Origin: DATEDA01 sp963827595
Lineage (GTDB): Bacteria; Pseudomonadota; Gammaproteobacteria; Burkholderiales; SG8-39
Reading direction: 5' to 3'
Length of the DNA stretch: 64,000 nucleotides
Assembly: GCA_963827595.1 (NCBI GenBank)
Contig: CAWHBT010000005.1
Location: 186,001 to 250,000, forward strand
The translations under genes were made by a program, and so were the position numbers. Under the pieces are notes generated by a model. The model saw nothing but the letters and a program-made list of their open reading frames with translations, searched no databases and had not been told where the DNA came from. Shown here one piece after another: positions 10,476 through 20,462 of the stretch (positions are counted from its first letter, which is position 1; the number at the start of each line of letters is the position of its first letter).

Positions 10476-11827
10476 GCAGAAAGTACTTCGGCACGGACGG
10501 GGTGCGCGGTCGCGTGGGCGAGGCGCCGATCACGCCCGAGTTCGTCCTGCGCCTCGGGTTCGCGGCCGGCGAGGTGCTGGCGCGCGGACGCTCCGGCGAC
10601 GCGCGTCCGAACGTGCTGATCGGCAAGGACACGCGGATCTCGGGCTACATGCTCGAAGCCGCGCTCGAGGCGGGCTTCTCCGCCGCGGGCGTCGACGTGA
10701 TGCTGTGCGGGCCGATGCCGACGCCCGCGGTCGCATACCTCACCCGCGCACTGCGCCTCTCCGCCGGGATCGTGATCAGCGCGTCGCACAACCCGTATCC
10801 GGACAACGGGATCAAGTTCTTCTCCGCCGACGGCGGGAAGCTCCCCGATGCGGTCGAGGAGGCCATCGAAGCCGCGCTCGAGCGCCCGCTCGTGTGCCGC
10901 GGCCCGGCCGAGCTGGGCAAGGCGTTCCGCGTCGACGATGCGGCCGGCCGGTACATCGAGTTCTGCAAGAGCACCTACCCCAACTCGCTCGACCTGCGCG
11001 GCTTGCGGGTCGTCGTCGACTGCGCGCACGGGGCGGGCTACCACGTCGCGCCCCACGTGTTCCACGAGCTCGGCGCCGACGTGGTGGCGATCGCGGACGA
11101 GCCGGACGGGTTCAACATCAACGACCAGGTCGGGGCGACGCATCCCGGGTCGCTGGTCGCCGCCGTACGCCAGCATCGCGCCGACGTCGGGATCGCGCTC
11201 GACGGCGACGGCGACCGGGTGCTCATGGCCGACGGATCGGGTGCGACCTACGACGGCGACCAGCTCCTCTATGTCATCGCCTCCCGGCGCGCCAAGACGG
11301 GCCGGGTCGGCGGCGTCGTCGGCACGCTGATGACCAACCTCGCGCTCGAGCGCGCGCTCGGCGGGCTCGGCATCGGTTTCGCGCGCGCCAAGGTGGGCGA
11401 CCGGTACGTGCTGGAGCTGATGCAGCAGCGAGGGTGGGATCTCGGCGGCGAGAACTCCGGCCACATCATCTGCCTCGACCGCCACACCACCGGCGACGGC
11501 ATCGTGTCGGCGCTGCAGGTGCTCGCGGCGATCCGGGAGGAGGGGAAGGGCCTCGCGGAGCTGGCCGGCAAGCTCCGGCTGTTCCCGCAGAAGCTCATCA
11601 ACGTCCGCTTGGCGCGTGGCTTCGACTGGCAGCGGAACCCGGCGATCGAGCATGCCCGCGCCGCCGCCGAGCAGCGTCTCGGTGGTCGGGGCCGGCTGCT
11701 CCTCCGGGCGTCGGGGACGGAGCCCGTGCTGCGCGTCATGGTCGAGGGCGAGGACGAGGCGGAGGTCGTCGCGATCGCCGCGGAGCTCGCCGCGAGCGTC
11801 GAGCACGCCGGAGCGGCGGCGGCGTAG
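10472..11827 (+). CDS. glmM: Phosphoglucosamine mutase
   Basis: GlmM interconverts glucosamine-6-phosphate and glucosamine-1-phosphate for UDP-GlcNAc and peptidoglycan synthesis. The 451-residue product begins SRKYFGTDGVRGRVGEAPIT, typical of GlmM. The phosphoserine is in ISASHNP (about residue 105), the metal loop is LDGDGDR, and the C-terminal phosphate site is RASGTEPVLRVMVEG. The TTG start at 10472 fits the family N-terminus. It directly follows a repeat unit, which contributes the GCGAGGGGAA purine stretch that can serve as the ribosome binding site. Confidence 0.95.
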   Translation: MSRKYFGTDGVRGRVGEAPITPEFVLRLGFAAGEVLARGRSGDARPNVLIGKDTRISGYMLEAALEAGFSAAGVDVMLCGPMPTPAVAYLTRALRLSAGIVISASHNPYPDNGIKFFSADGGKLPDAVEEAIEAALERPLVCRGPAELGKAFRVDDAAGRYIEFCKSTYPNSLDLRGLRVVVDCAHGAGYHVAPHVFHELGADVVAIADEPDGFNINDQVGATHPGSLVAAVRQHRADVGIALDGDGDRVLMADGSGATYDGDQLLYVIASRRAKTGRVGGVVGTLMTNLALERALGGLGIGFARAKVGDRYVLELMQQRGWDLGGENSGHIICLDRHTTGDGIVSALQVLAAIREEGKGLAELAGKLRLFPQKLINVRLARGFDWQRNPAIEHARAAAEQRLGGRGRLLLRASGTEPVLRVMVEGEDEAEVVAIAAELAASVEHAGAAAA

Positions 11828-11875
11828 GACCTTCATCGCGCGAAGAATTCCACGCCTCCCGGGCCCGTAATCTGA

Positions 11876-11893
11876 CTGTAACAGTCGGGTCCT
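11876..11893 (+). promoter_or_regulatory. Weak Pho-box candidate upstream of pstS
   Basis: CTGTAAC-AGTC-GGGTCCT resembles the PhoB half-site spacing (7-4-7), with a fair first half and a poor second half. It overlaps a small palindrome, GACTGT-A-ACAGTC (11874-11886). The position upstream of pstS is where PhoB control is expected; the match itself is weak. Confidence 0.35.
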
Positions 11894-11943
11894 AGACTCT
11901 CCGGATCACGCTCAAGCGTGCCGTTCCCACGAGGAGAGTCCGC

Positions 11944-12939
11944 ATGAAGCAGCTCAAGGTCTACGCGGCGGTCGCCGCGGTGCTGGGGGGCTTCGCCGCC
12001 GCCCCGGCGGCGACGGCGCAGGTCGTCAAGATCGACGGCTCGAGCACCGTCTTTCCGATCACCGAGGCGGTTGCCGAGGAGTTCCAGAAGGCCAAGAAAG
12101 GCGCCATCAAGGTCACCGTCGGCATCTCCGGGACCGGCGGCGGTTTCAAGAAGTTCTGCCGCAACGAGATCGACATCTCGGACGCCTCGCGCCCGATCCT
12201 CAAGAAGGAGATGGAAGAGTGCAAGGCCGCCGGCATCGAGTACTTCGAGCTGCCGATCGCGTTCGACGCGCTCACGGTGGTCATCAACCCGAAGAACTCC
12301 TTCATCAAGACCCTGACCATCGCCGAGCTCAAGAAGATGTGGGAGCCGGGCGCGCAGGGCAAGGTCACGCGCTGGAACCAGGTGAATCCCGCCTGGCCCG
12401 ATGCGCCGATGAAGCTCTTCGGACCCGGCGCCGACTCCGGCACCTTTGATTACTTCACCGAGGCGATCGTCGGCAAGTCGAAGTCGAGCCGCGGCGACTT
12501 CACCGCTTCCGAGGACGACAACGTCCTGGTGCAGGGCGTCTCGCGGGACGTGAACGGTCTGGGCTACTTCGGCTACGCGTACTACATCGAGAACAAGGAC
12601 AAGCTTAAGGCCGTCCCGATCGTGAACGAGAAGGGCCAGCCGGTCGAGCCGTCCATGGAGGCGGTGCTGAAGGGCGCCTACTCCCCGCTCTCGCGCCCGA
12701 TCTTCATCTACGTGAACGCGAAGTCGCTTGCCAAGCCCGAAGTCAGGGAGTTCGTCGAGTTCTACCTGAAGCACGGCTCGAAGCTCGCGCGGGAAGTGAA
12801 ATACGTGCCGCTGCCCGACGTCGCGTACACGACCGGGTGGGAGCACATCCAGAAGGGCAAGAAGGGCACGGTCTTCGGCGGCACCGCCGAGGTCGGCATC
12901 ACGATCGAAGAGCTGCTGAAGCGCGAAGCGAAGCTCTGA
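11944..12939 (+). CDS. pstS: Phosphate ABC transporter, substrate-binding protein
   Basis: PstS captures phosphate in the periplasm for the PstCAB permease. The signal peptide is MKQLKVYAAVAAVLGGFAA with an Ala-rich cleavage region. Phosphate-contacting motifs are IDGSSTVFPI, SGTGGGFKKF and GADSGTFDYF. At 331 residues it is a normal length. GAGGAG lies just upstream of the ATG. It heads the pstSCAB cluster, and a hairpin after its stop may make PstS more abundant than the permease. Confidence 0.96.
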   Translation: MKQLKVYAAVAAVLGGFAAAPAATAQVVKIDGSSTVFPITEAVAEEFQKAKKGAIKVTVGISGTGGGFKKFCRNEIDISDASRPILKKEMEECKAAGIEYFELPIAFDALTVVINPKNSFIKTLTIAELKKMWEPGAQGKVTRWNQVNPAWPDAPMKLFGPGADSGTFDYFTEAIVGKSKSSRGDFTASEDDNVLVQGVSRDVNGLGYFGYAYYIENKDKLKAVPIVNEKGQPVEPSMEAVLKGAYSPLSRPIFIYVNAKSLAKPEVREFVEFYLKHGSKLAREVKYVPLPDVAYTTGWEHIQKGKKGTVFGGTAEVGITIEELLKREAKL

Positions 12940-12959
12940 GGACGACAATGGGTCATTCG

Positions 12960-12990
12960 CGGGGAGGGCAGCCCCCTCCCCGTCGGCGTC
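12960..12990 (+). terminator. Attenuator-like hairpin between pstS and pstC
   Basis: A perfect 9-bp stem, CGGGGAGGG (12960-12968) and CCCTCCCCG (12974-12982), with a five-base loop is followed by a weak T-containing tail. Such a structure would protect the 3' end of pstS mRNA or partially terminate transcription, giving more binding protein than permease. Confidence 0.6.
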
Positions 12991-13030
12991 TTTGAGGCCG
13001 GTCGGCTAAACTTCCGGGAACCCGACAACG

Positions 13031-13990
13031 ATGTCAGCCGTCGCGCCGAGCGGCGCTACCTCCGCCACCGTGCCCGCCGTAGGGCTTACCAGCGCCCGGC
13101 TCGCGCAGCGCCGCAGCCGCATCGCGACCGAGAAGGCGATCGAGTTCGTCCTGTTCGCTGCCGCCTCGGTCTCGGTGTTCGTCACGGTCGGCATCGTCTA
13201 CGTCCTGGTCAGCGAGTCGGTGGAGTTCTTCAAGCACGTGTCGATGTGGGACTTCCTCACCGACACCCAGTGGACCCCGCTCTTCGACGACGCCCACTTC
13301 GGCATCATGGTGCTGCTCTCGGGGACGATCACGAGCTCGCTCGTGGCGCTATCGATCGCGATTCCCCTGGGCACCATCATCGCGATCTATCTGTCCGAGT
13401 TCGCGCCGTTCAAGGTGCGCGAGATCGCCAAGCCGTTCCTGGAGCTGCTCGGCGGGGTCCCGACGATCGTCTACGGCTACTTCGCGCTGCTCTTCGTCAC
13501 CCCGATCCTGCAGGCAATCTATCCCGAGCTGCCGGGCTTCAACCTGCTCGCGGCCGGCCTGGTCATGGGGATCATGATCATCCCCTACGTGAGCTCGATC
13601 AGCGAGGACGCGATGCGGGCGGTGCCGATGGCGCTGCGGGAAGGGTCGTATGCGATGGGCGCGACCCGCTACCAGACGGCCGTGAGAGTGGTCGTGCCCG
13701 CCGCGTTCTCCGGGATCGCTTCGGCCTACATCCTCGGCATCTCGCGCGCGGTCGGGGAGACCATGATCCTTGCGGTCGCCGCGGGGATGCAGCCCAACCT
13801 GACGTTCAACCCGCTCGAGCCGGCGGCCACGATCACCGCCTACATCGTCCAGGTGGCGCTCGGCGATCTGCCGCACGGCTCGATCGGCTACCAGACGATC
13901 TTCGCCGCCGGCCTCACGCTGATGCTGCTGACGCTCGTCTTCAACATCCTCGGCCACGCACTGCGGAAGCGCTTCCGGGAAGCCTACTGA
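13031..13990 (+). CDS. pstC: Phosphate ABC transporter permease PstC
   Basis: Inner-membrane permease of 319 residues with about six transmembrane segments. It carries the binding-protein-dependent transport loop EGSYAMGATRYQTAVRVVVPAAFSGI, which contacts PstB, and the pore region ISRAVGETMILAVAAG. Its stop shares one base with the pstA start (TGATG), indicating coupled translation. Confidence 0.95.
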   Translation: MSAVAPSGATSATVPAVGLTSARLAQRRSRIATEKAIEFVLFAAASVSVFVTVGIVYVLVSESVEFFKHVSMWDFLTDTQWTPLFDDAHFGIMVLLSGTITSSLVALSIAIPLGTIIAIYLSEFAPFKVREIAKPFLELLGGVPTIVYGYFALLFVTPILQAIYPELPGFNLLAAGLVMGIMIIPYVSSISEDAMRAVPMALREGSYAMGATRYQTAVRVVVPAAFSGIASAYILGISRAVGETMILAVAAGMQPNLTFNPLEPAATITAYIVQVALGDLPHGSIGYQTIFAAGLTLMLLTLVFNILGHALRKRFREAY

Positions 13991-14931
13991 TGTCGGCCGT
14001 CGCCCCGCCGCTCTCCCAGGACGTCCGGGCCATCCGGGAGCTCATCGCCAAGCACAAGCGGTGGGACTTCATCTTCGGCGTGATCGGCATCATCGCGCTC
14101 ATGATCGGCGTGCTGACCTTCACCACGCTGTTCGTCGACATGGCGATCGACGGGATCCCGCGCCTGAGGCCCGAGTTCTTCACCAATTTCCCGTCGCGCC
14201 ACCCTTCGCAGGCCGGTATTCTGTCGGCGTGGATCGGCTCGACGCTGGTGATGGTCGTGACCGCGTTCTTCGCGGTGCCGCTCGGCGTCGCCGCGGGGAT
14301 CTACCTCGAGGAGTACGCGCGGAAGAACTGGGTCACCGACATCATCGAGATCAACATCACCAACCTCGCCGGCGTGCCGTCGATCGTGTACGGCCTCCTC
14401 GCGCTGGGGCTGTTCGTCTACCAGTTCGGCTTCGGGCAGAGCATCCTGTCGGCGGGGCTCACCCTTGCGCTCCTGATCCTGCCGGTCGTGATCGTCGCGA
14501 CGCGCGAAGCGATCCGCGGGATCCCGCAGTCGATCCGCGAGGGGTCCTACGCGCTGGGCGCCACCCAGTGGCAGACCGTGCGCCATCACATCATTCCGTA
14601 TTCGTCGGCGGGAATCCTCACCGGCGTGATCATCGGCATGGCGCGTGCGATCGGCGAGACGGCGCCGATCATCACGATCGGGGCGCTGACCTTCATCGCC
14701 TTTCTCCCCGCCGCGCCGGTGACCACGTCGCCGCCGTTCGTGAGCTTCGAATGGCTGTTCTCGCCGTTCACGGTGATGCCGATACAGATGTTCAACTGGA
14801 CCTCGCGTCCCGAGGCAGCGTTCCATCAGAACGCGGCGGCGGCGGGATTCGTGCTGGTGCTGATGACGCTCGCGATGAACGGGCTGGCGATCTGGCTGCG
14901 TTACCGCCTGCGGAAGAAGATCAAGTGGTGA
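13990..14931 (+). CDS. pstA: Phosphate ABC transporter permease PstA
   Basis: The second permease subunit, 313 residues from the ATG at 13990, which overlaps the pstC stop by one base. It has the family loop EGSYALGATQWQTVRHHIIPYSSAGI and the segment MARAIGETAPIITIGAL. Together with PstC it forms the phosphate channel driven by PstB. Confidence 0.95.
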   Translation: MSAVAPPLSQDVRAIRELIAKHKRWDFIFGVIGIIALMIGVLTFTTLFVDMAIDGIPRLRPEFFTNFPSRHPSQAGILSAWIGSTLVMVVTAFFAVPLGVAAGIYLEEYARKNWVTDIIEINITNLAGVPSIVYGLLALGLFVYQFGFGQSILSAGLTLALLILPVVIVATREAIRGIPQSIREGSYALGATQWQTVRHHIIPYSSAGILTGVIIGMARAIGETAPIITIGALTFIAFLPAAPVTTSPPFVSFEWLFSPFTVMPIQMFNWTSRPEAAFHQNAAAAGFVLVLMTLAMNGLAIWLRYRLRKKIKW

Positions 14932-14953
14932 TCAAGGGGAGAGGACGAACAAG

Positions 14954-15736
<783 letters not shown>

Positions 15737-15757
15737 CCTGCCCGGGTCGGGAGCTGG

Positions 15758-15785
15758 ACGGCCGCGTGAGCGGCCGTTCTCGTTT
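15758..15785 (+). terminator. Intrinsic terminator after pstB
   Basis: An 8-bp perfect stem, ACGGCCGC (15758-15765) and GCGGCCGT (15770-15777), with loop GTGA is followed by TCTCGTTT. It ends the pst transcript ahead of the tpiA promoter. Confidence 0.75.
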
Positions 15786-15816
15786 GCGCCCTCGATGCAC
15801 TAACCCACGGTTTTCA

Positions 15817-15846
15817 TTGACCGGGCTTCCCCTGCGCGGCTAAAAT
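15817..15846 (+). promoter_or_regulatory. Sigma-70 promoter of tpiA
   Basis: TTGACC (15817-15822) and TAAAAT (15841-15846) are separated by 18 bp, 28 bp ahead of the tpiA ATG. This is the clearest sigma-70 promoter in the window, and it probably drives tpiA–secG. Confidence 0.7.
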
Positions 15847-15874
15847 TCAACGCTTTGTTGCGGGCAGGGCGGCG

Positions 15875-16639
15875 ATGCGCGCACGGCTCGTTGCGGGCAA
15901 CTGGAAGATGCACGGCAGCCTGGCCGCCAACCAGCGTCTGCTGGAGGCGGTCAAGGGCGGCGCGCCGGGCGACGCCGGTGTGGAGATCGCGGTCTGCGTG
16001 CCGTTCCCTTACCTCCAGCAGGCGGCGAGCGTACTCGCGGGTTCGGCGATCGCCTGGGGCGGGCAGACCCTGAGCGAGCACGACTCGGGCGCCTTCACCG
16101 GCGAGGTGTCCGGGGCGATGCTGCGAGACCTCGGGTGCCGTTACGTGATCGTGGGGCACTCCGAGCGGCGCGCGCTCTTCGGCGAGCGCGACGCGCAGGT
16201 CGCCGCGAAGTTCGCCGCCGCGCAACGGGTGGGGCTGATCCCCATCCTCTGCGTAGGGGAAACCCTCGGTGAGCGCGAGCAGGGCGCGACGGAAGAGGTG
16301 GTCGGACGGCAGCTCCGGGCGGTCATCGACGTTGCGGGAGTCGGCGCCCTCGGCGATGCGGTGATCGCGTATGAGCCGGTGTGGGCGATTGGCACGGGGC
16401 GCACCGCGACCCCGGAGCAGGCGCAGGCCGTGCACGCGTTCATCCGCGGGCTGGTCGGCGCGGCGGATCGGGCGGTGGCCACGCGGCTGGCGCTGCTCTA
16501 CGGCGGCAGCGTGAAGCCGGGGAACGCGCGGGAGCTGTTCGCAATGCCCGACGTCGACGGCGGACTGATCGGCGGCGCGTCGCTGATCGCGGAGGACTTC
16601 CTCGCGATCCGCGGGGCGGCGGTGCCCGCGGGAAACTGA
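15875..16639 (+). CDS. tpiA: Triose-phosphate isomerase
   Basis: TpiA interconverts dihydroxyacetone phosphate and glyceraldehyde-3-phosphate. The 254-residue barrel has the substrate Lys in VAGNWKMHGS, the catalytic His in VGHSERR, the catalytic Glu in AYEPVWAIGTG and the phosphate loop LYGGSVKPGN. Its 3' end carries a small tandem duplication of GGGAAACTGA (about 16629-16651) spanning the stop codon. Its pairing with secG is conserved in betaproteobacteria. Confidence 0.96.
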   Translation: MRARLVAGNWKMHGSLAANQRLLEAVKGGAPGDAGVEIAVCVPFPYLQQAASVLAGSAIAWGGQTLSEHDSGAFTGEVSGAMLRDLGCRYVIVGHSERRALFGERDAQVAAKFAAAQRVGLIPILCVGETLGEREQGATEEVVGRQLRAVIDVAGVGALGDAVIAYEPVWAIGTGRTATPEQAQAVHAFIRGLVGAADRAVATRLALLYGGSVKPGNARELFAMPDVDGGLIGGASLIAEDFLAIRGAAVPAGN

Positions 16640-16663
16640 GGGGAAACTGAGCGGGGAAATGAC

Positions 16664-17020
16664 GTGGATGCTTGGCTGACACTCGTTCTGATCGTGCATG
16701 TGCTGGCGGCGCTCGGCGTCATCGGGCTGGTGCTGCTCCAGCACGGCAAGGGCGCCGACGTCGGCGCGGCGTTCGGCGGCGGCGCGTCCGGGAGCCTGTT
16801 CGGCGCGACCGGCTCGGCGAACTTCCTCTCGCGTGCGACGGCCATCCTCGCGGTCGTGTTCTTCCTCTCCAGCCTCGGGCTCGCGTATCTCGCGAACGCC
16901 AAGCCGAGGACCGGCGGCAGCGTGATGGACCGGCCCGCGGCGGAGACACCGGCCGCGGACAAGGCCAAGCCGCCGGCACCCGCCGTTCCGGGCTCGAAGG
17001 CGGACGACGTTCCGAAGTAA
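16664..17020 (+). CDS. secG: Protein translocase subunit SecG
   Basis: A 118-residue membrane protein of the SecYEG channel. Two hydrophobic segments (about residues 3-23 and 55-75) flank the conserved loop LLQHGKGADVGAAFGGGASGSLFG. The C-terminal 35 residues form the usual Pro/Ala/Lys-rich tail. It starts at GTG (16664), 24 nt after tpiA, and a tRNA gene follows. Confidence 0.93.
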   Translation: MDAWLTLVLIVHVLAALGVIGLVLLQHGKGADVGAAFGGGASGSLFGATGSANFLSRATAILAVVFFLSSLGLAYLANAKPRTGGSVMDRPAAETPAADKAKPPAPAVPGSKADDVPK

Positions 17021-17067
17021 AATCCGGATTGCGCCGCGCCGGTCGACGCGCGGCGCATTCCCCGCGC

Positions 17068-17154
17068 GCCGACGTGGTGAAATTGGTAGACACGCCAGCT
17101 TGAGGGGCTGGTGGCCGCAAGGCTGTGGGAGTTCGAGTCTCCCCGTCGGCACCA
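17068..17154 (+). tRNA. tRNA-Leu (anticodon GAG)
   Basis: This is an 87-nt class II tRNA. The acceptor arms GCCGACG and CGTCGGC pair, and ACCA at the 3' end gives the discriminator and an encoded CCA. The anticodon stem CCAGC/GCTGG carries the loop TTGAGGG with anticodon GAG. A variable arm (TGGCCGCAAGGCTGT) and the T-loop GTTCGAGTC are present. The position between secG and nuoA is a known betaproteobacterial arrangement. Confidence 0.97.
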
Positions 17155-17249
17155 GGCAGCTTTGAGAGAAGGGTCAAGAGCCGTGCGTGCAAGCCTCGGA
17201 CCAGACATACCCGCAGGGGGCGGCCGCGGCGCCGCCCGCGCGTGAGTCC

Positions 17250-17606
17250 ATGCTGGGCGAGTACTTTCCGATCCTGCTGTTCATCATCGTCGCCCTGGTC
17301 TTCGGCGCCCTCCTGCTGGGACTCGGCTGGGCGCTCGGGCCGCGGAAGCCCGACAGCGAGAAGCTGTCGCCCTACGAGTGCGGGTTCGAGGCGTTCGAGG
17401 ATGCGCGCATGAAGTTCGACGTCCGCTACTACCTCGTCGCGATCCTCTTCATCCTGTTCGATCTCGAGATCGCGTTCCTGTTTCCGTGGGCGGTGACCCT
17501 CAACGACCTCGGCGCCTTCGGGTTCTGGTCGATGATGATCTTTCTCGCGATCCTGGTGGTCGGGTTCGTCTACGAGTGGCGCAAGGGAGCGCTCGAGTGG
17601 GAGTAG
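17250..17606 (+). CDS. nuoA: NADH-quinone oxidoreductase subunit A
   Basis: First gene of a complete complex I operon. The 118-residue protein has three transmembrane helices and the strongly conserved LSPYECGFEAFEDARMKF and FDLEIAFLFPWA. The start at ATG 17250 (MLGEYFPILLF) matches betaproteobacterial homologues; an upstream in-frame start would add 21 unconserved residues. NuoA helps form the quinone-reduction interface with NuoH and NuoJ. Confidence 0.95.
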   Translation: MLGEYFPILLFIIVALVFGALLLGLGWALGPRKPDSEKLSPYECGFEAFEDARMKFDVRYYLVAILFILFDLEIAFLFPWAVTLNDLGAFGFWSMMIFLAILVVGFVYEWRKGALEWE

Positions 17607-17638
17607 CGGCGCGGGCGCGGCGGCGGAGGCGATAGGCC

Positions 17639-18115
17639 ATGGGAATCGAAGGCGTTCTGCAGGAAGGCTTCGTCACCACCCAGGTCGACAAGCTCTTCAA
17701 CTGGGCGCGCACCGGGTCGATGTGGCCGATGACGTTCGGCCTGGCGTGCTGCGCGGTGGAGATGATGCACGCCGGGGCCGCGCGCTACGACCTGGACCGG
17801 TTCGGCATCGTGTTCCGGCCGAGCCCGCGGCAGTCCGACGTCATGATCGTGGCCGGAACGCTCTGCAACAAGATGGCGCCGGCGCTGCGCAAGGTCTACG
17901 ACCAGATGCCCGAGCCGCGCTGGGTCGTTTCGATGGGCTCGTGCGCGAACGGCGGCGGCTACTACCACTACTCCTACTCGGTGGTGCGCGGCTGCGACCG
18001 GATCGTCCCGGTGGACATCTATGTCCCCGGCTGTCCGCCGACGGCCGAGGCGCTGCTGTACGGCCTGGTGCAGCTGCAGAACAAGATCCGCCGGACCAAC
18101 ACCATCGCCCGCTGA
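17639..18115 (+). CDS. nuoB: NADH-quinone oxidoreductase subunit B
   Basis: A 158-residue peripheral-arm subunit that binds FeS cluster N2, which hands electrons to quinone. The tandem Cys pair is in FGLACCAVEMM, with further ligands in GSCANGGGYYHYSYS and YVPGCPPTAEAL. It overlaps nuoC by one base (TGATG). Confidence 0.97.
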   Translation: MGIEGVLQEGFVTTQVDKLFNWARTGSMWPMTFGLACCAVEMMHAGAARYDLDRFGIVFRPSPRQSDVMIVAGTLCNKMAPALRKVYDQMPEPRWVVSMGSCANGGGYYHYSYSVVRGCDRIVPVDIYVPGCPPTAEALLYGLVQLQNKIRRTNTIAR

Positions 18116-18723
18116 TGGCCGCGAAGCTCGACCGACTGCAGGCGGCGCTCGAGGCGGCGCTCACGGGGATTCCGGCGACTGTCACGACCGCGCTCGGCGA
18201 GGTCACCGTGGTAGTCAAGGCCGGCGACTGGCTCGCCGCGGCGCGGCGGCTCCGCGACGATCCCGCCCTCCGGTTCGAGAGCCTCATGGATCTCTGCGGC
18301 GTGGACTACTCGGCCTACGGCGACGGGGCATGGGAGGGTCCACGGTTCGCGGTGGTGGTGCATCTGCTGTCGGTGACGTACAACTGGCGCATCCGGGTCC
18401 GGACCTTCGCTCCGGACGACGCCTTCCCGGTCGTCGAGTCGCTCACCGAGGTCTGGCCGGGGGTGAACTGGTACGAGCGCGAAGCGTTCGACCTCTTCGG
18501 GATCATGTTCGACGGGCACGCGGACCTGCGCCGGATCCTCACCGACTACGGCTTCGTCGGACACCCGTTCCGCAAGGACTTTCCGCTGTCGGGGCACGTC
18601 GAGATGCGCTACGACCCGGAGCAGAAGCGCGTGATCTACCAGCCGGTCACGATCGAGCCGCGCGAAGTGACGCCACGGATCATCCGCGAGGATCCGTACG
18701 GCGACCTCGGGCCGAAGCACTGA
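18115..18723 (+). CDS. nuoC: NADH-quinone oxidoreductase subunit C
   Basis: A 202-residue, 30-kDa-type subunit of the peripheral arm. The signature WYEREAFDLFGIMFDGHADLRRILTDYGF is present in pieces matching the family, with HPFRKDFPLSGHVEMRYD following. It is separate from nuoD, as in betaproteobacteria and unlike the E. coli fusion. It starts at the ATG overlapping the nuoB stop. Confidence 0.96.
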   Translation: MAAKLDRLQAALEAALTGIPATVTTALGEVTVVVKAGDWLAAARRLRDDPALRFESLMDLCGVDYSAYGDGAWEGPRFAVVVHLLSVTYNWRIRVRTFAPDDAFPVVESLTEVWPGVNWYEREAFDLFGIMFDGHADLRRILTDYGFVGHPFRKDFPLSGHVEMRYDPEQKRVIYQPVTIEPREVTPRIIREDPYGDLGPKH

Positions 18724-18731
18724 GCGCGGCC

Positions 18732-19986
18732 ATGGCCGAGATCCGGAACTACACCCTCAACTTTGGCCCCCAGCACCCGGCCGCGCACGGCGTGCTGCGC
18801 CTCGTCCTCGAGCTCGACGGCGAGGTGATCATGCGGGCCGACCCGCACATCGGCCTGCTGCACCGGGCGACCGAGAAGCTCGCCGAGCACAAGACCTACG
18901 TCCAGTCGCTGCCGTACATGGACCGGCTCGACTACGTGTCGATGCTGTCGAACGAGCACGCGTACTGCATGGCGGTCGAGCGGCTGCTCGGGGTGGAGGT
19001 GCCGATCCGGGCGCAGTACATCCGCGTGATGTTCGACGAGGTCACGCGGATCCTGAACCACCTGCTGTGGCTCGGCGCGCACGGGCTCGACATCGGCGCG
19101 ATGACGGTGTTCCTCTACTGCTTCCGCGAGCGCGAGGACCTGATGGACTGCTACGAGGCGGTGTCGGGCGCGCGCCTGCACGCGGCCTACTACCGGCCCG
19201 GCGGGGTGTACCGCGACCTGCCCGACACGATGCCGCAGTACCGCGCCTCCCCCTACCGCGGCGCGGCGGAGGTCGCGGAAACTGAACGAGAACCGGCAGG
19301 GGTCGCTGCTCGACTTCCTCGAGGACTTCACCAACCGGTTTCCAGGCTACGTCGACGACTACGAGACGCTGCTCACCGACAACCGGATCTGGAAGCAGCG
19401 CACGGTCGGGATCGGCGTGGTGACGCCGGAGCGCGCGCTCGCGCTCGGGTTCTCGGGGCCGATGGTGCGCGGGTCGGGGATCGAATGGGACCTGCGCAAG
19501 AAGCAGCCGTACGCCGTCTACGACCAGATGGACTTCGACATCCCGGTCGGGCGCAACGGCGACTGCTACGACCGCTACCTCGTCCGCGTCGAGGAGATGC
19601 GCCAGTCGAACCGGATCGTCAGGCAGTGCATCGAGTGGCTGCGCCGGAACCCCGGCCCGGTGATCACCGACAACCACAAGGTCGCGCCGCCGTCGCGCGT
19701 CGAGATGAAGAGCAACATGGAGGAGCTGATCCACCACTTCAAGCTCTACACCGAGGGCATCCACGTGCCGGCCGGCGAGGCCTACGCCGTGGTCGAGCAC
19801 CCGAAGGGGGAGTTCGGGATCTACTTCGTTTCCGACGGCGCGAACAAGCCGTACCGGATGAAGATCCGGGCGCCGGGGTTCGCGCACCTCGCGGCGATGG
19901 ACGAGCTCTCGAAGGGGCACATGATCGCCGACGTGGTCGCGATCATCGGCACCCTGGACATCGTGTTCGGCGAGGTTGACCGCTGA
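18732..19986 (+). CDS. nuoD: NADH-quinone oxidoreductase subunit D (frameshifted in this sequence)
   Basis: NuoD (49-kDa subunit) lines the quinone pocket. The N-terminal half (NYTLNFGPQHPAAHGVLRL) reads in one frame to about 19274. The rest, KLNENRQGSLLDFLEDF to DIVFGEVDR, continues in the next frame to 19986. The shift lies at 19272-19278 in GGTCGCGGAAA, one extra base or two missing. Overall length matches a protein of about 418 residues. The gene is in an otherwise intact essential operon, so a sequence error is the likely cause. The stop overlaps nuoE by one base. Confidence 0.93.
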
Positions 19987-20462
19987 TGCTGAGCCCCGCC
20001 GCGCTCCAGAGCATCGACCGGGAGCTCACGAAATACCCGGCCGACCAGCGGCAGTCGGCGGTGATGGCGGCGCTCGCGATCGCGCAGGGCGAGAAGGGCT
20101 ACCTCACGCCCGAAGTGATGGCGTTCGTCGCGAGCTACCTCGGCATGCCGCCGATCGCGGTCGAGGAGGTCGCCAGCTTCTACACCATGTACGACACGCG
20201 GCCGGTGGGCAAGTACAAGCTGTGCCTCTGCACCAACCTGCCGTGCGCGCTGCAAGGTGCGACCGCTGCGGCCGAGCACCTGCAGCGCAAGCTCGGCATC
20301 GGCTGGAACGAGACGACGCCGGACGGCCGCTTCACGCTGCGGGAGGGCGAGTGCTTCGGCGCGTGCGGCGACGCGCCGGTGATGCTGGTCAACAACAAGC
20401 GGATGGCGAGCTTCATGACGCCCGAGGCGATCGACCGGTTCCTCGCGGAGCTACCCGAGTGA
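19986..20462 (+). CDS. nuoE: NADH-quinone oxidoreductase subunit E
   Basis: A 158-residue thioredoxin-like [2Fe-2S] subunit (N1a). The four ligands appear in CLCTNLPCALQGA and ECFGACGDAPVM. Together with NuoF and NuoG it makes up the NADH dehydrogenase module. It overlaps nuoD by one base and nuoF by four (GTGA). Confidence 0.96.
   Translation: MLSPAALQSIDRELTKYPADQRQSAVMAALAIAQGEKGYLTPEVMAFVASYLGMPPIAVEEVASFYTMYDTRPVGKYKLCLCTNLPCALQGATAAAEHLQRKLGIGWNETTPDGRFTLREGECFGACGDAPVMLVNNKRMASFMTPEAIDRFLAELPE

Noticed and set aside
16629..16651. Tandem duplication of GGGAAACTGA at the tpiA stop as a regulatory element
   Set aside because: Only two short copies are seen; a simple local duplication explains it.
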